Of a stretch of 64,000 bases of DNA, positions 17,861-27,378 are shown one piece after another. The stretch covers positions 2,170,001 to 2,234,000 of the forward strand of contig NZ_VCNH01000008.1 in assembly GCF_024355225.1 (NCBI RefSeq), given 5' to 3'. Origin of the DNA: Roseovarius sp. M141. Its GTDB lineage: Bacteria; Pseudomonadota; Alphaproteobacteria; Rhodobacterales; Rhodobacteraceae. Both the position numbers and the translations under genes were made by a program. The first letter of the stretch is position 1; the number at the start of each line of letters is the position of its first letter. Below the pieces are notes generated by a model. That model was not told where the DNA came from, did no database searches, and saw only the letters and a list, made by a program, of their open reading frames with translations.

Positions 17861-18219
17861 GCGCGGCTGGCGGCGGGATCTGGGTATTTTCACCAAGAAA
17901 AAGCCCGGGCGGGCCCAACCCGCTACATTAAATGATGCAAAGATCTTTTAGGCCGACCAGATTTTGGCCAGCCTTTTCCATGCTCACACATAATTTATGC
18001 CGTTTCAGCCACAACTGGATGGGACGCCATCCAACCAAGAAAACGGCGAAGGTGAAACTGGCGCTGGCGAAGGGCGCGATCTAGGCAAAAGAGCCGTTCG
18101 CCTGGCCTTAAAAAACAACCGCCAATGTAACTCATCCGTGGTTGCATCATGCACTGCAAAGCAATGGGAGCGCGCGCCCGGCTTTCAATGTTCTGAAAAT
18201 ACTCAAATCCGCAGCCGTA
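17861..18219. other. Intergenic stretch between convergent sufE and purL
   Basis: These 359 bases hold no convincing gene. Near the sufE end (17870-17904) lies one copy of a GGCGGGATcTGGGTATTTTCACCAAGAA-type extragenic sequence, described separately. A 34-codon open frame (17980-18084) ends in a Lys/Ala-rich stretch but has no ribosome binding site. The remainder is lower in GC than the neighbouring genes and may be decayed DNA. Confidence 0.4.
17870..17904 (+). repeat. Extragenic repeat, copy 1
   Basis: The segment after the sufE stop follows the pattern GGCGGGATnTGGGTATTTT-CACCAAGAA. The reverse strand of 35474-35509 has the same order of elements: GGCGGGGATATTTTTAGCAAGAAGAA. Both lie just downstream of a stop codon, so I read them as members of one dispersed extragenic family. 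Confidence 0.45.
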
Positions 18220-20385
18220 TCACGCGAACCGGTCCACAAAACTGGTGCGGAACATCCGGCTCAGGCCGTCGAGTGGCGCCTCCGCGCCGCCCATGCGGAC
18301 TTGATCGCCGGTGAATTTGCCCACGCTGGAAATCGCCACGCCCGCCTTGTCGGCCTCGGTCATCAGCGCCTCGGCCTGATCAAAGTTGCAGGCTACCAGA
18401 TAGCGCGCCTGATCTTCGCCAAAAAGCGTCGCGGTGTCGGCGCTGTCCAGATGCACGCCGACACCGGCCGCTTCAGCCATTTCGAACGCAGCGAGGGCTA
18501 GGCCGCCATCGCTGAGGTCGGTGCAGGCCCGGATCAGCGTGTGGTTGGCGCGGATGAAATCGCCATTGCGTTTCTCCGCCGCCAGATCGACATCGGGCGC
18601 GTCGCCCTCGTTGCGGCCGAACACTTCGGCCAGCAGCGCGGATTGGCCCAGATGACCGTGTGTTTCGCCTATCAGCAGTGCCACATGACCCTCGCGCGCC
18701 TGGCCGATGATCGCCTCGTCCTCGTGGGCGATCAGGCCCACGGCGCCGATGGTCGGTGTGGGCAGGATCGCGGCGCCGTCGGTTTCGTTGTAGAGTGATA
18801 CGTTGCCCGACACGATCGGCATGTCGAGGGCGGCCACGGCCTCCCCGATGCCCTTGATCGCGCTGACAAGCTGGCCCATGATTTGCGGCTTTTCGGGATT
18901 TCCGAAGTTCAGGTTGTCCGTGCTGGCCAAGGGTTTGGCGCCAAGGGCGGACAGGTTACGATAGGCCTCTGCCACCGCTTGCTTGCCGCCCATTTCGGGG
19001 TTGGCCTGCACGTAGCGGGGCGTCACGTCGGACGTGAAGGCCAGCAGTTTATCGGTGCCATGCACCCGGATCAGCCCACCGCCGAGGCCGGGGCCGCGCA
19101 CGGTGTCTGCCATGACCATCGTGTCATATTGTTCATACACCCATTCGCGACTGCAATAGTTGGGCGACGAGATCAACGCGCGCAACGCGTCGATGGGGTC
19201 GACCTGCGGCACGGTTGCGCCGTCCAGCGGCTGGGCCGTCGGCGTTTCCACCCATGGGCGGTCGTATTCGGGGGCGGTGCCCGAAAGGGCAGCCAGTGGC
19301 AGGTCGGCCTTGACCACGTTGTTATGCATGATCAGGAACCGGTCCTCGGCAATGGTTTCGCCGACGATGGCGAAATCGAGGTCCCATTTCTCGAACACAG
19401 CGCGCGCCTCGGCCTCAAGCGACGGTTCCAGCACCATCAACATCCGCTCTTGGGACTCCGACAGCATCATCTCGTAGGCGGTCATGTTCTCTTCGCGTTG
19501 CGGAACGGTCTCCAGGTTCAGGCGCACGCCCAGCCCGCCCTTGTCGCCCATTTCCACGGCCGAGCAGGTCAGGCCCGCCGCGCCCATATCCTGAATTGAG
19601 ATGACAGCGCCCGTCGCCATCAGTTCCAGCGTGGCTTCCATCAGGCGCTTTTCGGTGAAGGGGTCACCGACCTGCACGGTGGGGCGCTTGTCCTCGATCG
19701 TGTCGTCGAATTCCGCCGATGCCATGGTGGCGCCGCCGACACCGTCGCGGCCCGTTTTGGCGCCTAGATAGACCACCGGGCGCCCCACGCCCGAGGCGGC
19801 GGAGTAGAAAATCTTGTCGGTGTCGGCGAGGCCTGCGGCGAAGGCGTTGACCAGGCAGTTGCCGTTGTAGGCGGGATCAAAGCGTAGCTCGCCGCCGACG
19901 GTCGGCACGCCGAAGGCATTGCCATAGCCGCCGATACCCTCAACGACGCCATGCACCAACTGCCGCGTCTTGTGGTGGTCCGGCTCACCGAAGCTGAGCG
20001 AATTCATCGCGGCGATGGGGCGTGCGCCCATGGTGAAGACGTCGCGCAGAATGCCGCCGACGCCGGTCGCGGCGCCCTGGTACGGTTCGATATAGGAGGG
20101 GTGGTTGTGCGACTCCATTTTGAAAACAACGCATTGGCCGTCGCCGATATCGACGATGCCGGCATTTTCGCCGGGACCGCAGATGACCTGAGGGCCGGTC
20201 GTGGGCAGGGTGCGCAGCCATTTCTTGGAGGATTTATAGCTGCAATGCTCGTTCCACATGGCAGAGAAGATACCCAGCTCGGTAAAGGTCGGCTCGCGTC
20301 CGATGATTTCGAGGATGCGGTCATACTCGTCCGGCTTCAGCCCGTGGCTGGCGATCAGGTCGGGTGTGATGTCCGGCTCGTTCAT
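18220..20385 (-). CDS. purL: Phosphoribosylformylglycinamidine synthase subunit PurL
   Basis: FGAM synthase II, the fourth step of purine biosynthesis, working with PurS and PurQ. The 721-residue product is the small-type PurL. It has [23 protein letters not shown] near the N-terminus, [25 protein letters not shown] (His catalytic region), [13 protein letters not shown] and a second AIRS-like half with [10 protein letters not shown]. The ATG at 20385 ([16 protein letters not shown]) is preceded by AGGGATAT. Frame upstream of it is open but unlike the family. It is divergent from the PLP lyase gene. Confidence 0.96.
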   Translation of the reverse strand: MNEPDITPDLIASHGLKPDEYDRILEIIGREPTFTELGIFSAMWNEHCSYKSSKKWLRTLPTTGPQVICGPGENAGIVDIGDGQCVVFKMESHNHPSYIEPYQGAATGVGGILRDVFTMGARPIAAMNSLSFGEPDHHKTRQLVHGVVEGIGGYGNAFGVPTVGGELRFDPAYNGNCLVNAFAAGLADTDKIFYSAASGVGRPVVYLGAKTGRDGVGGATMASAEFDDTIEDKRPTVQVGDPFTEKRLMEATLELMATGAVISIQDMGAAGLTCSAVEMGDKGGLGVRLNLETVPQREENMTAYEMMLSESQERMLMVLEPSLEAEARAVFEKWDLDFAIVGETIAEDRFLIMHNNVVKADLPLAALSGTAPEYDRPWVETPTAQPLDGATVPQVDPIDALRALISSPNYCSREWVYEQYDTMVMADTVRGPGLGGGLIRVHGTDKLLAFTSDVTPRYVQANPEMGGKQAVAEAYRNLSALGAKPLASTDNLNFGNPEKPQIMGQLVSAIKGIGEAVAALDMPIVSGNVSLYNETDGAAILPTPTIGAVGLIAHEDEAIIGQAREGHVALLIGETHGHLGQSALLAEVFGRNEGDAPDVDLAAEKRNGDFIRANHTLIRACTDLSDGGLALAAFEMAEAAGVGVHLDSADTATLFGEDQARYLVACNFDQAEALMTEADKAGVAISSVGKFTGDQVRMGGAEAPLDGLSRMFRTSFVDRFA

Positions 20386-20522
20386 GGTGCAATATCCCTC
20401 AGGCTGCTGGCTTGGCGCCTCTTTAAGCGATTGCGGGCGAGGGGGGAAGGGGGGCCGCATGACCGGGCCTTGACGCGAAGGGGCGCGGCGCGTCCAATGA
20501 GTGCTGATGAGGGAGGCACATC

Positions 20523-21554
20523 ATGCAGATCGACGACAACCCATGGCGGGGCAAGGGCCTGCCGGACGAGGCGCTGGCCGATATTCCATCGCCCAGCACC
20601 GACGCGGACGCGCCGCGCGCGCTGTTGGAGCAGTGCCCGGCGGCGGCGGTGACTCCGCTGGTGGTGGCCGAAGGGTACGGTCCGACCGTCTGGGTCAAGG
20701 ACGAGCGAGCGCGCATGAACCTGGGCAGTTTCAAGGCATTGGGCGCGGCTTATGTCATCGCACACGAGGCCGTGCAGGCGGGCGGCGATGATCTGAGGCG
20801 CGCGCTTGAGGGGCGCACCTATGTGACCGCCAGCGCCGGCAATCACGGTCTGTCGGTGGCGGCGGGCGCTGCGCTGTTCGGGGCGCGGGCGGTGATTTAT
20901 CTGGCGGCGCCGGTGCCCGAGAGCTTTGCGGATCGCTTGCGCGCCCGCGGCGCCGAGGTCGTGCGTGCGGGTGCGCATTACGAGGCCAGCATGGAGGCGG
21001 CGCAGAAGGCGGCGAAGGATAACGGCTGGACGCTGCTATCGGACAGTTCGTGGCCGGGCTATACCGAGTTGCCGCACCGCCTGATGGAGGGGTATCTGGC
21101 CATGGCTGCCGAGGCGGCCGAGCAGGTGCCGGACGTGCCGACGCATATCCTGCTTCAGGCCGGGGTTGGAGGACTCGCCGGTGCCTGCGCTGCGCATTTT
21201 CGCGCCGTTTGGGGCGATGCGCCCCGGATCATCGTCGTCGAGCCAGAGGCCGCGCCGGCGCTGCATGCCTGCATTCAGGCGGGCAAATTCGTCAGCACCG
21301 CCGGGCCGGTGTCGAATATGGGCCGCCTCGATTGCAAGGAGGCGTCGCTGATTGCGCTGAAGGGGCTCGCGCGTGATGCCGATGCCTTTGCGTTGATTTC
21401 GGATGATCAGGCGTCGGCGGCGCTACCGGAACTGGCTGCGATCGGGTTGGAGACCTCCGAATCGGGTGGCGCGGGATTGGCGGCGCTCAGCCATATGAGC
21501 CTATCCAAGGAGGCGCGCGTATTGTGCATCCTCAGCGAAGGGCCGGCCGAGTGA
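20523..21554 (+). CDS. PLP-dependent lyase, diaminopropionate ammonia-lyase-like
   Basis: Fold-type II pyridoxal-phosphate enzyme of 343 residues. The PLP lysine is in NLGSFKALGAAY (Lys about 64), the cofactor-ring Asn loop is TASAGNHGLSVAAGA, and the phosphate-binding glycine loop is LQAGVGGLAGA. The LGSFKALG signature and overall order fit 2,3-diaminopropionate ammonia-lyases, though it is shorter than E. coli YgeX, so substrate is only inferred. GAGGGAGGCACATC precedes the ATG. It stands alone between purL and mazG. Confidence 0.8.
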   Translation: MQIDDNPWRGKGLPDEALADIPSPSTDADAPRALLEQCPAAAVTPLVVAEGYGPTVWVKDERARMNLGSFKALGAAYVIAHEAVQAGGDDLRRALEGRTYVTASAGNHGLSVAAGAALFGARAVIYLAAPVPESFADRLRARGAEVVRAGAHYEASMEAAQKAAKDNGWTLLSDSSWPGYTELPHRLMEGYLAMAAEAAEQVPDVPTHILLQAGVGGLAGACAAHFRAVWGDAPRIIVVEPEAAPALHACIQAGKFVSTAGPVSNMGRLDCKEASLIALKGLARDADAFALISDDQASAALPELAAIGLETSESGGAGLAALSHMSLSKEARVLCILSEGPAE

Positions 21555-21626
21555 TACGGGGCTTTGCGTTTGCTGAATTCCACGCATGGCTGGCGGCTTT
21601 GACCGCAACTTTGCCGTCAAGGCTGT

Positions 21627-22454
21627 TTACGGGGCGGGCGTTTCGCCTTTTTCCTCGGCCTTGGCTTGGTCCCAAAGGGCGTCCATTTCGGACAGGTGGC
21701 TGTCTGTCGGCGTCTTGCCTGCTTCGGCCAGCAGCGATTCGATCCGCTCGAACCGGCGGGTGAATTTGGCGTTGGCACGGCGCAGGGCCGCTTCGGGGTC
21801 GATCTTCATATGGCGCGCGAGGTTGGCCATGACGAACAGCAGGTCGCCGAATTCTTCTTCGGTATGATCCTCGTCGCCGCTGGTCTCGGCCTCGACCAGT
21901 TCGGTCATTTCCTCAGCGATCTTGTCGAGCACCTGCGCGGTTTCAGGCCAGTCAAAACCAACGCGCGCGGCGCGCTTTTGCAGTTTGACCGCGCGCAAAA
22001 GGGCCGGCAGGCCGAGCGCAACACCATCAAGCGCGCCGGCCTCGGCGCGGGTGGCGCGCTCGGCGGCCTTGACCGTCTCCCAGTCGCGGGTCTGCTGGGC
22101 TGACGTCTTGTCGCGGCTTTCATTGCCGAAGACATGGGGGTGGCGGGCGACCATTTTGTTGGCGATGCTGTTCGCCACATCGTCAAAATCGAACAGGTCG
22201 CGATCCTGCGCGATCTGCGCGTGAAAAACGACCTGTAGCAGCAGATCGCCCAATTCCCCGGTCAGATCGGACCAGTCGGCGCGCTGGATGGCGTCGGCAA
22301 CTTCGTATGCCTCCTCAATCGTGTAGGGGGCGATGGAAGCAAAATCCTGCTCGATATCCCAGGGGCAGCCGGTGGCCGGATCGCGCAGGGCGCGCATGAT
22401 GGCCCGAAGGCGTGGAAGCCCGCCCTTGGGGTCGTGGATCAGATCTTGGGTCAT
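21627..22454 (-). CDS. mazG: Nucleoside triphosphate pyrophosphohydrolase MazG
   Basis: Housecleaning enzyme that hydrolyses NTPs and lowers ppGpp-linked stress signalling. The 275-residue product carries two MazG domains. The first has CPWDIEQDFASIAPYTIEEAYEVADAI with the EExxE metal site and ELGDLLLQVVFHAQIA. The second has EEMTELVEAETSGDEDHTEEEFGDLLFVMANLARH. The ATG at 22454 (MTQDLIHDPKGGLPRL) follows an AGAGGAACCA ribosome site. It is divergent from the agmatinase gene. Confidence 0.95.
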   Translation of the reverse strand: MTQDLIHDPKGGLPRLRAIMRALRDPATGCPWDIEQDFASIAPYTIEEAYEVADAIQRADWSDLTGELGDLLLQVVFHAQIAQDRDLFDFDDVANSIANKMVARHPHVFGNESRDKTSAQQTRDWETVKAAERATRAEAGALDGVALGLPALLRAVKLQKRAARVGFDWPETAQVLDKIAEEMTELVEAETSGDEDHTEEEFGDLLFVMANLARHMKIDPEAALRRANAKFTRRFERIESLLAEAGKTPTDSHLSEMDALWDQAKAEEKGETPAP

Positions 22455-22549
22455 TGGTTCCTCTTTTGTCGCGCGCTGCGTGGCCTTGCATCCGGGCCGG
22501 TTTGTCATACACGATATGGCAAGCACACAAGCGCAAAAGGGATTGCACG

Positions 22550-23521
22550 ATGGGATTGGAAGACGCAAGCAGCACGGTCGACGAGGCTTTTACCCGCAAG
22601 GACAATCGTGGTCTGAGCTTTGAGAATACCTTTGGCGGGGCGACCTCATTCCTGCGGCGGCGTTATACCAAGGATCTGGCGGGCGTGGATATTGCTGTCA
22701 CGGGCGTGCCCTTCGATCAGGCTGTGACCAATCGCACCGGCACGCGGCTGGGCCCGCGCGCGATCCGCGAGGCAAGTGCGCTTCAGACCGCCGATGCGCC
22801 TTATGGCTGGGGGTATGATCCGATGGAGGCGATGAATATCGTCGATTACGGCGATCTGGCGTTCGATTATGCGATGGTGCCGGAGTTTCCGGGCCTTTTG
22901 ACGCAGCATATCAAGGGGATCTTGGATGCCGGTGCGGCCAGTGTCGTGCTGGGCGGCGATCACTATATCAGCTTTCCCATTCTCAAGGCCTATGCCGAGA
23001 AATACGGGCCCATGGCCTTGCTGCATTTCGATGCGCATACCGACACGTGGCAGGACGACAATTTCGACAGGATCGACCATGGCACGATGTTCTACAAGGC
23101 AATCAAGCTGGGGTTGATCGATCCGGCGCGCTCGGTTCAGGTGGGGATTCGAACGACGGTACCCGATACGATGGGCATGAATATTATTGACGCGCGCGAG
23201 GTGCACGAAGGCGGCACTGTGGCGGCGGTGAAGAAGATCAAGGGCATTCTGGGCGACGCCCCGGTTTACCTGAGTTTCGATATCGATGCGCTGGACCCGG
23301 CCTTTGCGCCGGGCACGGGCACGCCGGTCTGGGGAGGGCTGACATCAGCGCAGGCGTCGATCGTGCTGCGCGATCTGGCCGGCATCGATCTGAAGGGCGG
23401 GGATATCGTGGAGGTATCACCGCCGTTTGACACGAGCGGCGCGACGGCCATCGCCGGGGCGCATGTGGCGACGGCGATCATTTGCCTGCTGGGGTGGAAC
23501 GCCCATGGCGGGGGCGCCTGA
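22550..23521 (+). CDS. speB: Agmatinase (ureohydrolase family)
   Basis: Binuclear manganese ureohydrolase that splits agmatine into putrescine and urea. The 323-residue product has all metal-ligand motifs: VLGGDHYISFP, ALLHFDAHTDTWQ, and YLSFDIDALDPAFAPGTGTP, plus a Glu-rich EVSPPFD. The ATG at 22550 (MGLEDASSTVDEAF) follows AAAAGGGATTGCACG. Other guanidino substrates are possible for this family, so agmatine is the best guess rather than proven. Confidence 0.88.
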   Translation: MGLEDASSTVDEAFTRKDNRGLSFENTFGGATSFLRRRYTKDLAGVDIAVTGVPFDQAVTNRTGTRLGPRAIREASALQTADAPYGWGYDPMEAMNIVDYGDLAFDYAMVPEFPGLLTQHIKGILDAGAASVVLGGDHYISFPILKAYAEKYGPMALLHFDAHTDTWQDDNFDRIDHGTMFYKAIKLGLIDPARSVQVGIRTTVPDTMGMNIIDAREVHEGGTVAAVKKIKGILGDAPVYLSFDIDALDPAFAPGTGTPVWGGLTSAQASIVLRDLAGIDLKGGDIVEVSPPFDTSGATAIAGAHVATAIICLLGWNAHGGGA

Positions 23522-23570
23522 GGCGATGTCTGAACTTGAGTATTTATTGGAACATTGAAAGGGGTGGGAC

Positions 23571-23972
23571 GTGAATTGGGTCTGGTTGGGTTTGGCGCTG
23601 CTGTTGCTGTTTGCGGTCTGCGGGTTGGCGTGGATCAGGCTGGCACGCGATGACGTGGCGCGCTGGCACCGTCTGCCTGAGGGGGTATCTGATCGCGATA
23701 TGGAAGGCGGCGTGATGCGCGTGGCGTCGGGGGATCTGGCGGATCTGGACGGTATCATCCGCGCAGAGCCACGCACGCATGTCCTGGCCGGGTCGGTGGA
23801 GTGTGGGATGGTGACCTATGTCACGCGCTCAAAGGTCTTTGGTTTTCCCGACTATACTACGGTGGCACAGAGGGGAGCGGACTTGGCGCTTTATGCGCGG
23901 CTGCGATATGGCAAGTCCGACATGGGCGTCAACAAGGCGCGCGTAGAGCGTTGGCTGGTGGCGCTGCGATAG
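23571..23972 (+). CDS. DUF1499 family membrane-anchored protein
   Basis: The 133-residue product starts with a GTG at 23571 behind GAAAGGGGTGGGAC. It has one N-terminal transmembrane helix (WVWLGLALLLLFAVCGLAWI), then a soluble domain with FGFPDYTTVAQRGADLALYARLRYGKSDMGVN, the conserved part of DUF1499. The function of this family is unknown. It follows the agmatinase gene by 49 bases on the same strand. Confidence 0.85.
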   Translation: MNWVWLGLALLLLFAVCGLAWIRLARDDVARWHRLPEGVSDRDMEGGVMRVASGDLADLDGIIRAEPRTHVLAGSVECGMVTYVTRSKVFGFPDYTTVAQRGADLALYARLRYGKSDMGVNKARVERWLVALR

Positions 23973-24128
23973 CGATGAGCTAACGCATTCGTCCGAAATC
24001 TTGCGCCAGATCGGCACATTCAGAGCCATCTGGCACTGGGCGGTGAAGGTTTTGCAGCCCATGTTGCCGTTCGCGACCGCAGGCACGGCGGTAGTAGGCA
24101 AGGCCAGGATGAGGGGGATGGAGCGCAT
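23973..24128 (-). pseudogene. Possible 3'-truncated gene for a small secreted Cys-containing protein
   Basis: The minus strand here encodes MRSIPLILALPTTAVPAVA, a convincing signal peptide, followed by NGNMGCKTFTAQCQMALNVP with two cysteines. Third codon positions are strongly G/C-rich up to about position 23990. After that the frame runs into the DUF1499 gene on the other strand (to 23829), where codon use collapses. I read it as a real reading frame that has lost its 3' end. No ribosome site is obvious, so confidence is low. Confidence 0.3.
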
Positions 24129-24171
24129 GGCGCTCTTGACCAAACGCTATGGATGAAGGACACGGACCCTC

Positions 24172-25221
24172 ATGGTGCCATTGGACAGATTAGAGCAGAT
24201 CGCGCAGCGCTTCGAGTTTATCGAGGCCAAGATGTCGACGGGCGGCGGCGATATTGCCGCGCTGGGCCGCGAATATGCTGAACTGCGCCCGGTTGTTGAC
24301 GAAATCCGCCTGTACAAGGCGCTGCTGGCGGACGTGGACGGCGCGCGCGCCATGCTGGGCGATCCGGAAATGCGCGGACTGGCCCAGGACGAACTGCAAG
24401 AGCTGGAGGCGCAATTGCCAAGGGTCGAGGCGGCGCTGCAACTTAGCCTTTTGCCCAAGGACGCGGCCGATTCGCGCCCCGCGATGATCGAAATCCGGCC
24501 CGGGACTGGTGGCGAAGAGGCGGCGCTGTTCGCCGGGGACCTGCTGCGCATGTATCAGCGCTATGCGGAGGCGCGTGGCTGGTCGCTGGACATCATCGAG
24601 ATGAATCAGACCGAGCTGGGCGGGATCAAGGAGGTGGTCGCGCATGTGAAGGGGGGCCACGTCTTTGCCCGGCTGAAATTTGAAAGCGGCGTTCATCGCG
24701 TGCAGCGCGTGCCCGAAACCGAGAGCGGCGGGCGTATCCATACCAGCGCGGCGACGGTGGCGGTGCTGCCCGAGGCCGAAGATGTGGACATCAAGATCGA
24801 CGCGAACGATCTGCGGATCGACACGATGCGCAGCTCGGGCGCAGGCGGGCAGCATGTGAACACGACCGATTCGGCGGTTCGGATCACGCATATTCCCAGC
24901 GGCATCGTTGTGACCAGTTCGGAAAAATCGCAGCACCGCAACCGCGATATCGCGATGCAGGTGCTGAAGGCGCGGCTTTATGATGCAGAGCGGCAGCGCG
25001 TCGACAGCGCGCGCAGTGCAGATCGCGCGGCGCAGGTAGGCACAGGCGACCGGAGCGAGCGGATACGCACCTATAATTTCCCGCAGGGGCGGATGACGGA
25101 CCACCGGATCAACCTGACCCTTTACAAGCTGGATCAGGTGATGGCGGGCGATCTGGACGAGGTGATCGACGCGCTGACCGCCGATTCGCAGGCGCAGATG
25201 CTGGCTGAGATGGGCGCGTGA
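24172..25221 (+). CDS. prfA: Peptide chain release factor 1
   Basis: Release factor that recognises UAA and UAG and triggers peptide release. The 349-residue product contains the GGQ motif at about 227-229 in [17 protein letters not shown] and the RF1 segment [36 protein letters not shown] precedes the ATG. The GTG of prmC overlaps its stop codon, which links the factor with the methyltransferase that modifies its GGQ glutamine. Confidence 0.96.
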   Translation: MVPLDRLEQIAQRFEFIEAKMSTGGGDIAALGREYAELRPVVDEIRLYKALLADVDGARAMLGDPEMRGLAQDELQELEAQLPRVEAALQLSLLPKDAADSRPAMIEIRPGTGGEEAALFAGDLLRMYQRYAEARGWSLDIIEMNQTELGGIKEVVAHVKGGHVFARLKFESGVHRVQRVPETESGGRIHTSAATVAVLPEAEDVDIKIDANDLRIDTMRSSGAGGQHVNTTDSAVRITHIPSGIVVTSSEKSQHRNRDIAMQVLKARLYDAERQRVDSARSADRAAQVGTGDRSERIRTYNFPQGRMTDHRINLTLYKLDQVMAGDLDEVIDALTADSQAQMLAEMGA

Positions 25222-26054
25222 GTCGGACGCTGGGTGACCTGGCGCGCGCGGCCACGGCGCGGCTGGAGAGCGCCGGAATAGCGGGCGGTGCGCGGGATGC
25301 CCGGCTGCTGCTGGCCCATGCCGCCGGTCTGAGCGGCGCGCGGCTGGGCACTGAGTTGGGCGAGATCGCAGCGCCGGACGTCATCGTGCGTTATAAGGCG
25401 ATGATCGCGCGGCGCAGCGCCCGCGAGCCAGTGTCGTATATCACGGGCAAGAGACTGTTTTTCAATCATGAATTTCAGGTTTCTCCAGCCGTTCTGGACC
25501 CGCGACCCGAGACGGAGGCGCTGGTTCTGGCCGCGCTGGGCGCGCCGTTCGGGCGGGTTCTGGATCTTGGGACCGGATCGGGGGCGATTTTGCTGTCGCT
25601 GCTGGCCGAGCGAGCCGAGGCGACTGGGCTGGGCACTGATCTGTCCGAGGCCGCCTTGGATATGGCGCGCGCGAATGCCAGCCGTCTGGGACTGGCCGGG
25701 CGCAGCGAACTGCGAGCGTCTAATTGGTTTGCGGATGTGACGGGGCGCTTTGATCTGATTGTATCGAATCCGCCCTACATTGCGCGCGGCGAGATGGTAG
25801 ACCTTGCGCCTGAGCTGTCGCACGAGCCGATGATGGCGCTGACCGACGATGCCGACGGGCTGAGCGCGTATCGAGCCATTTGCGAGGATGCGCGCACCCA
25901 TCTGGCCTCTGGCGGGCGTCTGATGGTCGAAATCGGCTGGACGCAAGGGGCCGATGTGGCTGCGCTTATGACGGGGGCAGGGCTGCATGACGTCAGTATT
26001 CTGCCGGATCTGGATGGGCGGGACCGGGTAGTGCTGGGGTACGCAGATCGGTGA
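25218..26054 (+). CDS. prmC: Peptide chain release factor N5-glutamine methyltransferase
   Basis: SAM-dependent enzyme that methylates the Gln of the GGQ motif in release factors. The 278-residue product has the SAM motif [15 protein letters not shown] and the catalytic NPPY in [13 protein letters not shown], after an N-terminal helical domain with [17 protein letters not shown] and [10 protein letters not shown]. It starts with GTG at 25218, coupled to prfA through a GTGA overlap. Confidence 0.95.
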   Translation: MSRTLGDLARAATARLESAGIAGGARDARLLLAHAAGLSGARLGTELGEIAAPDVIVRYKAMIARRSAREPVSYITGKRLFFNHEFQVSPAVLDPRPETEALVLAALGAPFGRVLDLGTGSGAILLSLLAERAEATGLGTDLSEAALDMARANASRLGLAGRSELRASNWFADVTGRFDLIVSNPPYIARGEMVDLAPELSHEPMMALTDDADGLSAYRAICEDARTHLASGGRLMVEIGWTQGADVAALMTGAGLHDVSILPDLDGRDRVVLGYADR

Positions 26055-26300
26055 TTTCGGGTTCGAAAACAGGCGAAAAACGGCTCTTGGGGCGAATATT
26101 GCCGAAAAATACAAGCTTTGCCCTTGTGCGGACGCGCCCGGCGTGATTACTGGATTTTGTCAACGCGGTGGATACCCGGCCTGAGGGTGGTCCCGCTTGA
26201 CGCCAAGCCAACATAACCGACACCCGGTTCCATTTTATCGGCGCATCGGGCGCCCCTCGGGTTCACCACGGTTCTCAAAACAAGGCTGGACAGCAGACAT

Positions 26301-27047
26301 ATGAGATCTTCGAAGACACGTTCGCGTAACAAGTCGAACAGAAATCGCCCAAACTCGGTTGGCAATGTTGTCAATCGCGTGTTCGACAGCTCTGGCCCAG
26401 AGGGCAAGGTGCGCGGAACGCCGCAGCAGATTATCGAGAAGTACAATCAGCTGGCCCGCGACGCGCAGCTGTCCAATGACCGTGTTGCGACCGAGAATTT
26501 CCAGCAACACGCCGAGCATTATCTGCGGCTGCTGAGCGAGGCGCAAAAGGAAATGGACGCCAAGCGAGAGCAGCAGGAGCGCGAGAACCGCGACCGGCAG
26601 GCCGAGCGCGATCGTGACCGCCCGCAAAGCGAGGGCGATCCCGCCAATGCCCCTCAGCCGGGCACCGAAAACGTTCGGGACAAGGGCGGTGAGCGGTCCA
26701 ATGACAAGGGACGCGATGGCGGTCCCGACCGGGCGGCTGATGCTGGTCGTGAGGTGTCCCGCGACGGCCGCGATGACGACAATGAAAAAAGTACTCTGGT
26801 CGAGACCCCGGAAAGCAAGCCCAAGCGCGCCCCGCGCAAGCCGCGTCGCGCCCCGCCGCAGGAAAACGCACCGGGAAACGTGCAGGGAGAGGCTCAGGAG
26901 GGTGGCCGGGAAAGCGGTCAGGATTCAGCAACTGAGACGCCGCCAGCCCCCAAGGCGCGTGCACCTCGCACCCCGCGCAAACCCAAGGGCGATGCACCGA
27001 AGCCTGAGTCTTCGGATGACACACCGTCCGATACAGCGGCTGAGTGA
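26301..27047 (+). CDS. DUF4167 domain protein
   Basis: The 248-residue product begins MRSSKTRSRNKSNRNRP, a basic N-terminus, then has the conserved DUF4167 core NVVNRVFDSSGPEGKVRGTPQQIIEKYNQLARDAQLSNDRVATENFQQHAEHY split across two helices (about 26-77). The remainder is a low-complexity Arg/Glu/Pro-rich tail, probably disordered. The family is found in alphaproteobacteria, and its function is not established; the basic start suggests nucleic-acid contact. AAGGCTGGACAGCAGACAT lies upstream. Confidence 0.9.
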   Translation: MRSSKTRSRNKSNRNRPNSVGNVVNRVFDSSGPEGKVRGTPQQIIEKYNQLARDAQLSNDRVATENFQQHAEHYLRLLSEAQKEMDAKREQQERENRDRQAERDRDRPQSEGDPANAPQPGTENVRDKGGERSNDKGRDGGPDRAADAGREVSRDGRDDDNEKSTLVETPESKPKRAPRKPRRAPPQENAPGNVQGEAQEGGRESGQDSATETPPAPKARAPRTPRKPKGDAPKPESSDDTPSDTAAE

Positions 27048-27081
27048 CGCCGCGCGCAATTTTCCAAGTTTAAAGCATCAC

Positions 27082-27112
27082 CCGGGCGGACGCATGTCTC
27101 GCCCGGTTTTTT
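27082..27112 (+). terminator. Rho-independent terminator after the DUF4167 gene
   Basis: CCGGGCG (27082-27088) pairs with CGCCCGG (27100-27106) around an 11-base loop and is followed by six T. It lies 35 bases downstream of the DUF4167 stop codon. Confidence 0.85.
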
Positions 27113-27202
27113 ACGTGCGATGATCGGTGGACGGACAAACAGGTCGGCGGGTGGAACGGCCAGATCAATCGCTCTGGCGTGCGGTCACTCCACATGTGCG
27201 GG

Positions 27203-27282
27203 CAAAAAAAAGGCCGAGCACTAAGCTCGGCCATAGTCCAACAGGGAGGTATGAAGAAAACGCCGTAACGGCGTTCCCGTCA
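27203..27282 (-). ncRNA. Candidate trans-acting small RNA with an anti-Shine-Dalgarno segment
   Basis: Read on the minus strand, a promoter (27289-27317) is followed by about 80 bases with a small-RNA layout. First comes a 7-base-pair hairpin (27259-27275), then an unpaired segment containing CCTCCC (complement of 27244-27249). Last is a terminator hairpin GGCCGAGC/GCTCGGCC (27212-27232) followed by seven T. The CCTCCC could pair with ribosome binding sites of target mRNAs, as in Hfq-dependent sRNAs of Rhodobacterales. It might instead be the 3' end of the LysR transcript, whose stop codon lies about 100 bases upstream. Confidence 0.5.
27212..27232 (-). terminator. Rho-independent terminator on the minus strand
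   Basis: A perfect 8-base-pair stem with a 5-base loop is followed on the minus strand by seven T (complement of 27204-27210). It ends either the small-RNA candidate or the LysR transcript. Confidence 0.85.
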
Positions 27283-27288
27283 AAGCAG

Positions 27289-27317
27289 CAAATAGACCCT
27301 GTTCCCGGGCCAATCAA
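27289..27317 (-). promoter_or_regulatory. Putative promoter of the small-RNA candidate
   Basis: On the minus strand TTGATT (27312-27317) and TATTTG (27289-27294) are separated by exactly 17 bases. The start of transcription would fall near 27282. Confidence 0.4.
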
Positions 27318-27378
27318 GAAAAATACAAAAAAATAGCGACATGGCGGCTATGCGATGAATGCATAGCAGGCAAAAAAA

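Noticed and set aside
17980..18084. 34-codon ORF ending in a Lys/Ala-rich stretch
   Set aside because: No ribosome binding site and no homology recognised; it could be a remnant, but the evidence is too thin.
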